NCBI RefSeq assembly: GCF_012911895.1
Contig: NZ_JAAXCV010000027.1
Span: 175,617 to 239,616 of the forward strand
Direction: 5' to 3'
Source: Bacillus sp. RO3
GTDB lineage: Bacteria > Bacillota > Bacilli > Bacillales > Bacillaceae_B
Length of the DNA stretch: 64,000 nt
The notes below the pieces were generated by a model, which saw nothing but the letters and a program-made list of their open reading frames with translations, was not told the DNA's origin and ran no database searches. Below are positions 63,858 through 64,000 of this stretch, in pieces (position 1 is the stretch's first letter; each line of letters begins with the position of its first letter). A program made the position numbers and the translations under genes.

Positions 63858-64000
63858 AAAAGCGGAAGGGCTTTGCCCAGAGGCGACAAGCATAAGGCGA
63901 ACATGCCGGAAAGGCGCCCTTTGCCTTTTTGGCATGTTTGACTTATGACCTCGAGCCTCTAAGCCCTGGAGCTGGATCACGAAAAGCGGAAGGGCTTTGC
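63858..64000. repeat. Dispersed repeat (family A), full copy plus start of a second copy
   Basis: The full copy (63858-63979) begins AAAAGCGGAAGGGCTTTGC and ends GGAGCTGGATCAC. It has the inverted arms GCATAAGGCGAACATGCC and GGCATGTTTGACTTATGA, folding into a long hairpin. A second copy starts at 63982 and leaves the window. The region from 63637 otherwise holds no gene. Confidence 0.78.

Noticed and set aside
63683..63904. 73-residue ORF near the right end
   Set aside because: It lies in non-coding and repeat DNA, with no ribosome site and an unlikely composition.

Overview
The window reads as chromosome of an aerobic, spore-forming Bacillaceae bacterium, probably Bacillus or the related Rossellomorea type. 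The grounds are strong Shine-Dalgarno sites, U-rich hairpin terminators, sporulation genes (an alpha/beta SASP, splAB, spoVR), Bacillus-style regulators and long stretches of gene content shared with B. subtilis. No prophage, transposase, CRISPR array, rRNA or canonical tRNA was seen. About 58 protein genes are supported, most on the minus strand.

Layout. 1-8.6 kb: a PucR-type regulator cut by the window edge, msmX, a zinc-ribbon protein, a SASP gene behind a sigma-G promoter, fumC, the tcyABC cystine importer, and small genes. 8.8-13.1 kb: the heterodimeric multidrug exporter bmrCD behind a long leader with a short peptide and two terminator hairpins. 13.2-14.6 kb: a sigY-yxlC-yxlE ECF sigma operon with an autoregulatory-type promoter. 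14.7-21.3 kb: an MFS exporter, then yfcC-iadA (peptide or amino-acid use) behind a sigma-54 promoter, divergent from its enhancer-binding activator. 21.4-28 kb: UspA, an XRE regulator, DNA photolyase, a dicarboxylate/glutamate symporter, an ArsC-like protein without its catalytic cysteine, and splAB (spore photoproduct repair). 28.2-32.1 kb: a TPP-riboswitch-controlled thiamine/precursor ABC transporter with a TatD-type hydrolase. 32.1-43.2 kb: an APH-type kinase, aldo/keto reductase, czcD-cadA-cadC metal resistance, a CorC/CNNM transporter, a GntP permease with 3-hydroxybutyrate dehydrogenase, and YczE. 43.3-58.8 kb: spoVR, an MFS gene, then a block matching the B. subtilis yhcT-yhdC neighbourhood (yhdC, yhdB, yhdA, yhcZ, yhcY, pgcA, yhcX, yhcU, yhcT), interrupted by malL and a bdbC/bdbA-like pair. 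58.9-64 kb: wrbA, a DoxX/MhqP-like gene with MhqR-like operators, yvgN, helD, and copies of a dispersed repeat.

Themes. Several genes concern spore and UV DNA protection (SASP, photolyase, splAB). Others serve nutrient uptake under dedicated control: TPP riboswitch, sigma-54, cre, and likely CadC and MhqR operators.

The most unusual signal is at 2471-2538. Between the sigma-G promoter and the start codon of the SASP gene lies a complete tRNA-like cloverleaf: a 7-bp acceptor stem, U8/A9 equivalents, D-, anticodon- and T-arm-like hairpins, and a 3' ACCA. It departs from a real tRNA in its D-loop, anticodon loop and variable region. Other points worth checking are the bmrCD leader, a Shine-Dalgarno separated from its TTG start by a hairpin ahead of the CorC gene, the TatD gene in the thiamine operon, and the dispersed repeats. 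All calls come from reading the sequence; no database search was run.
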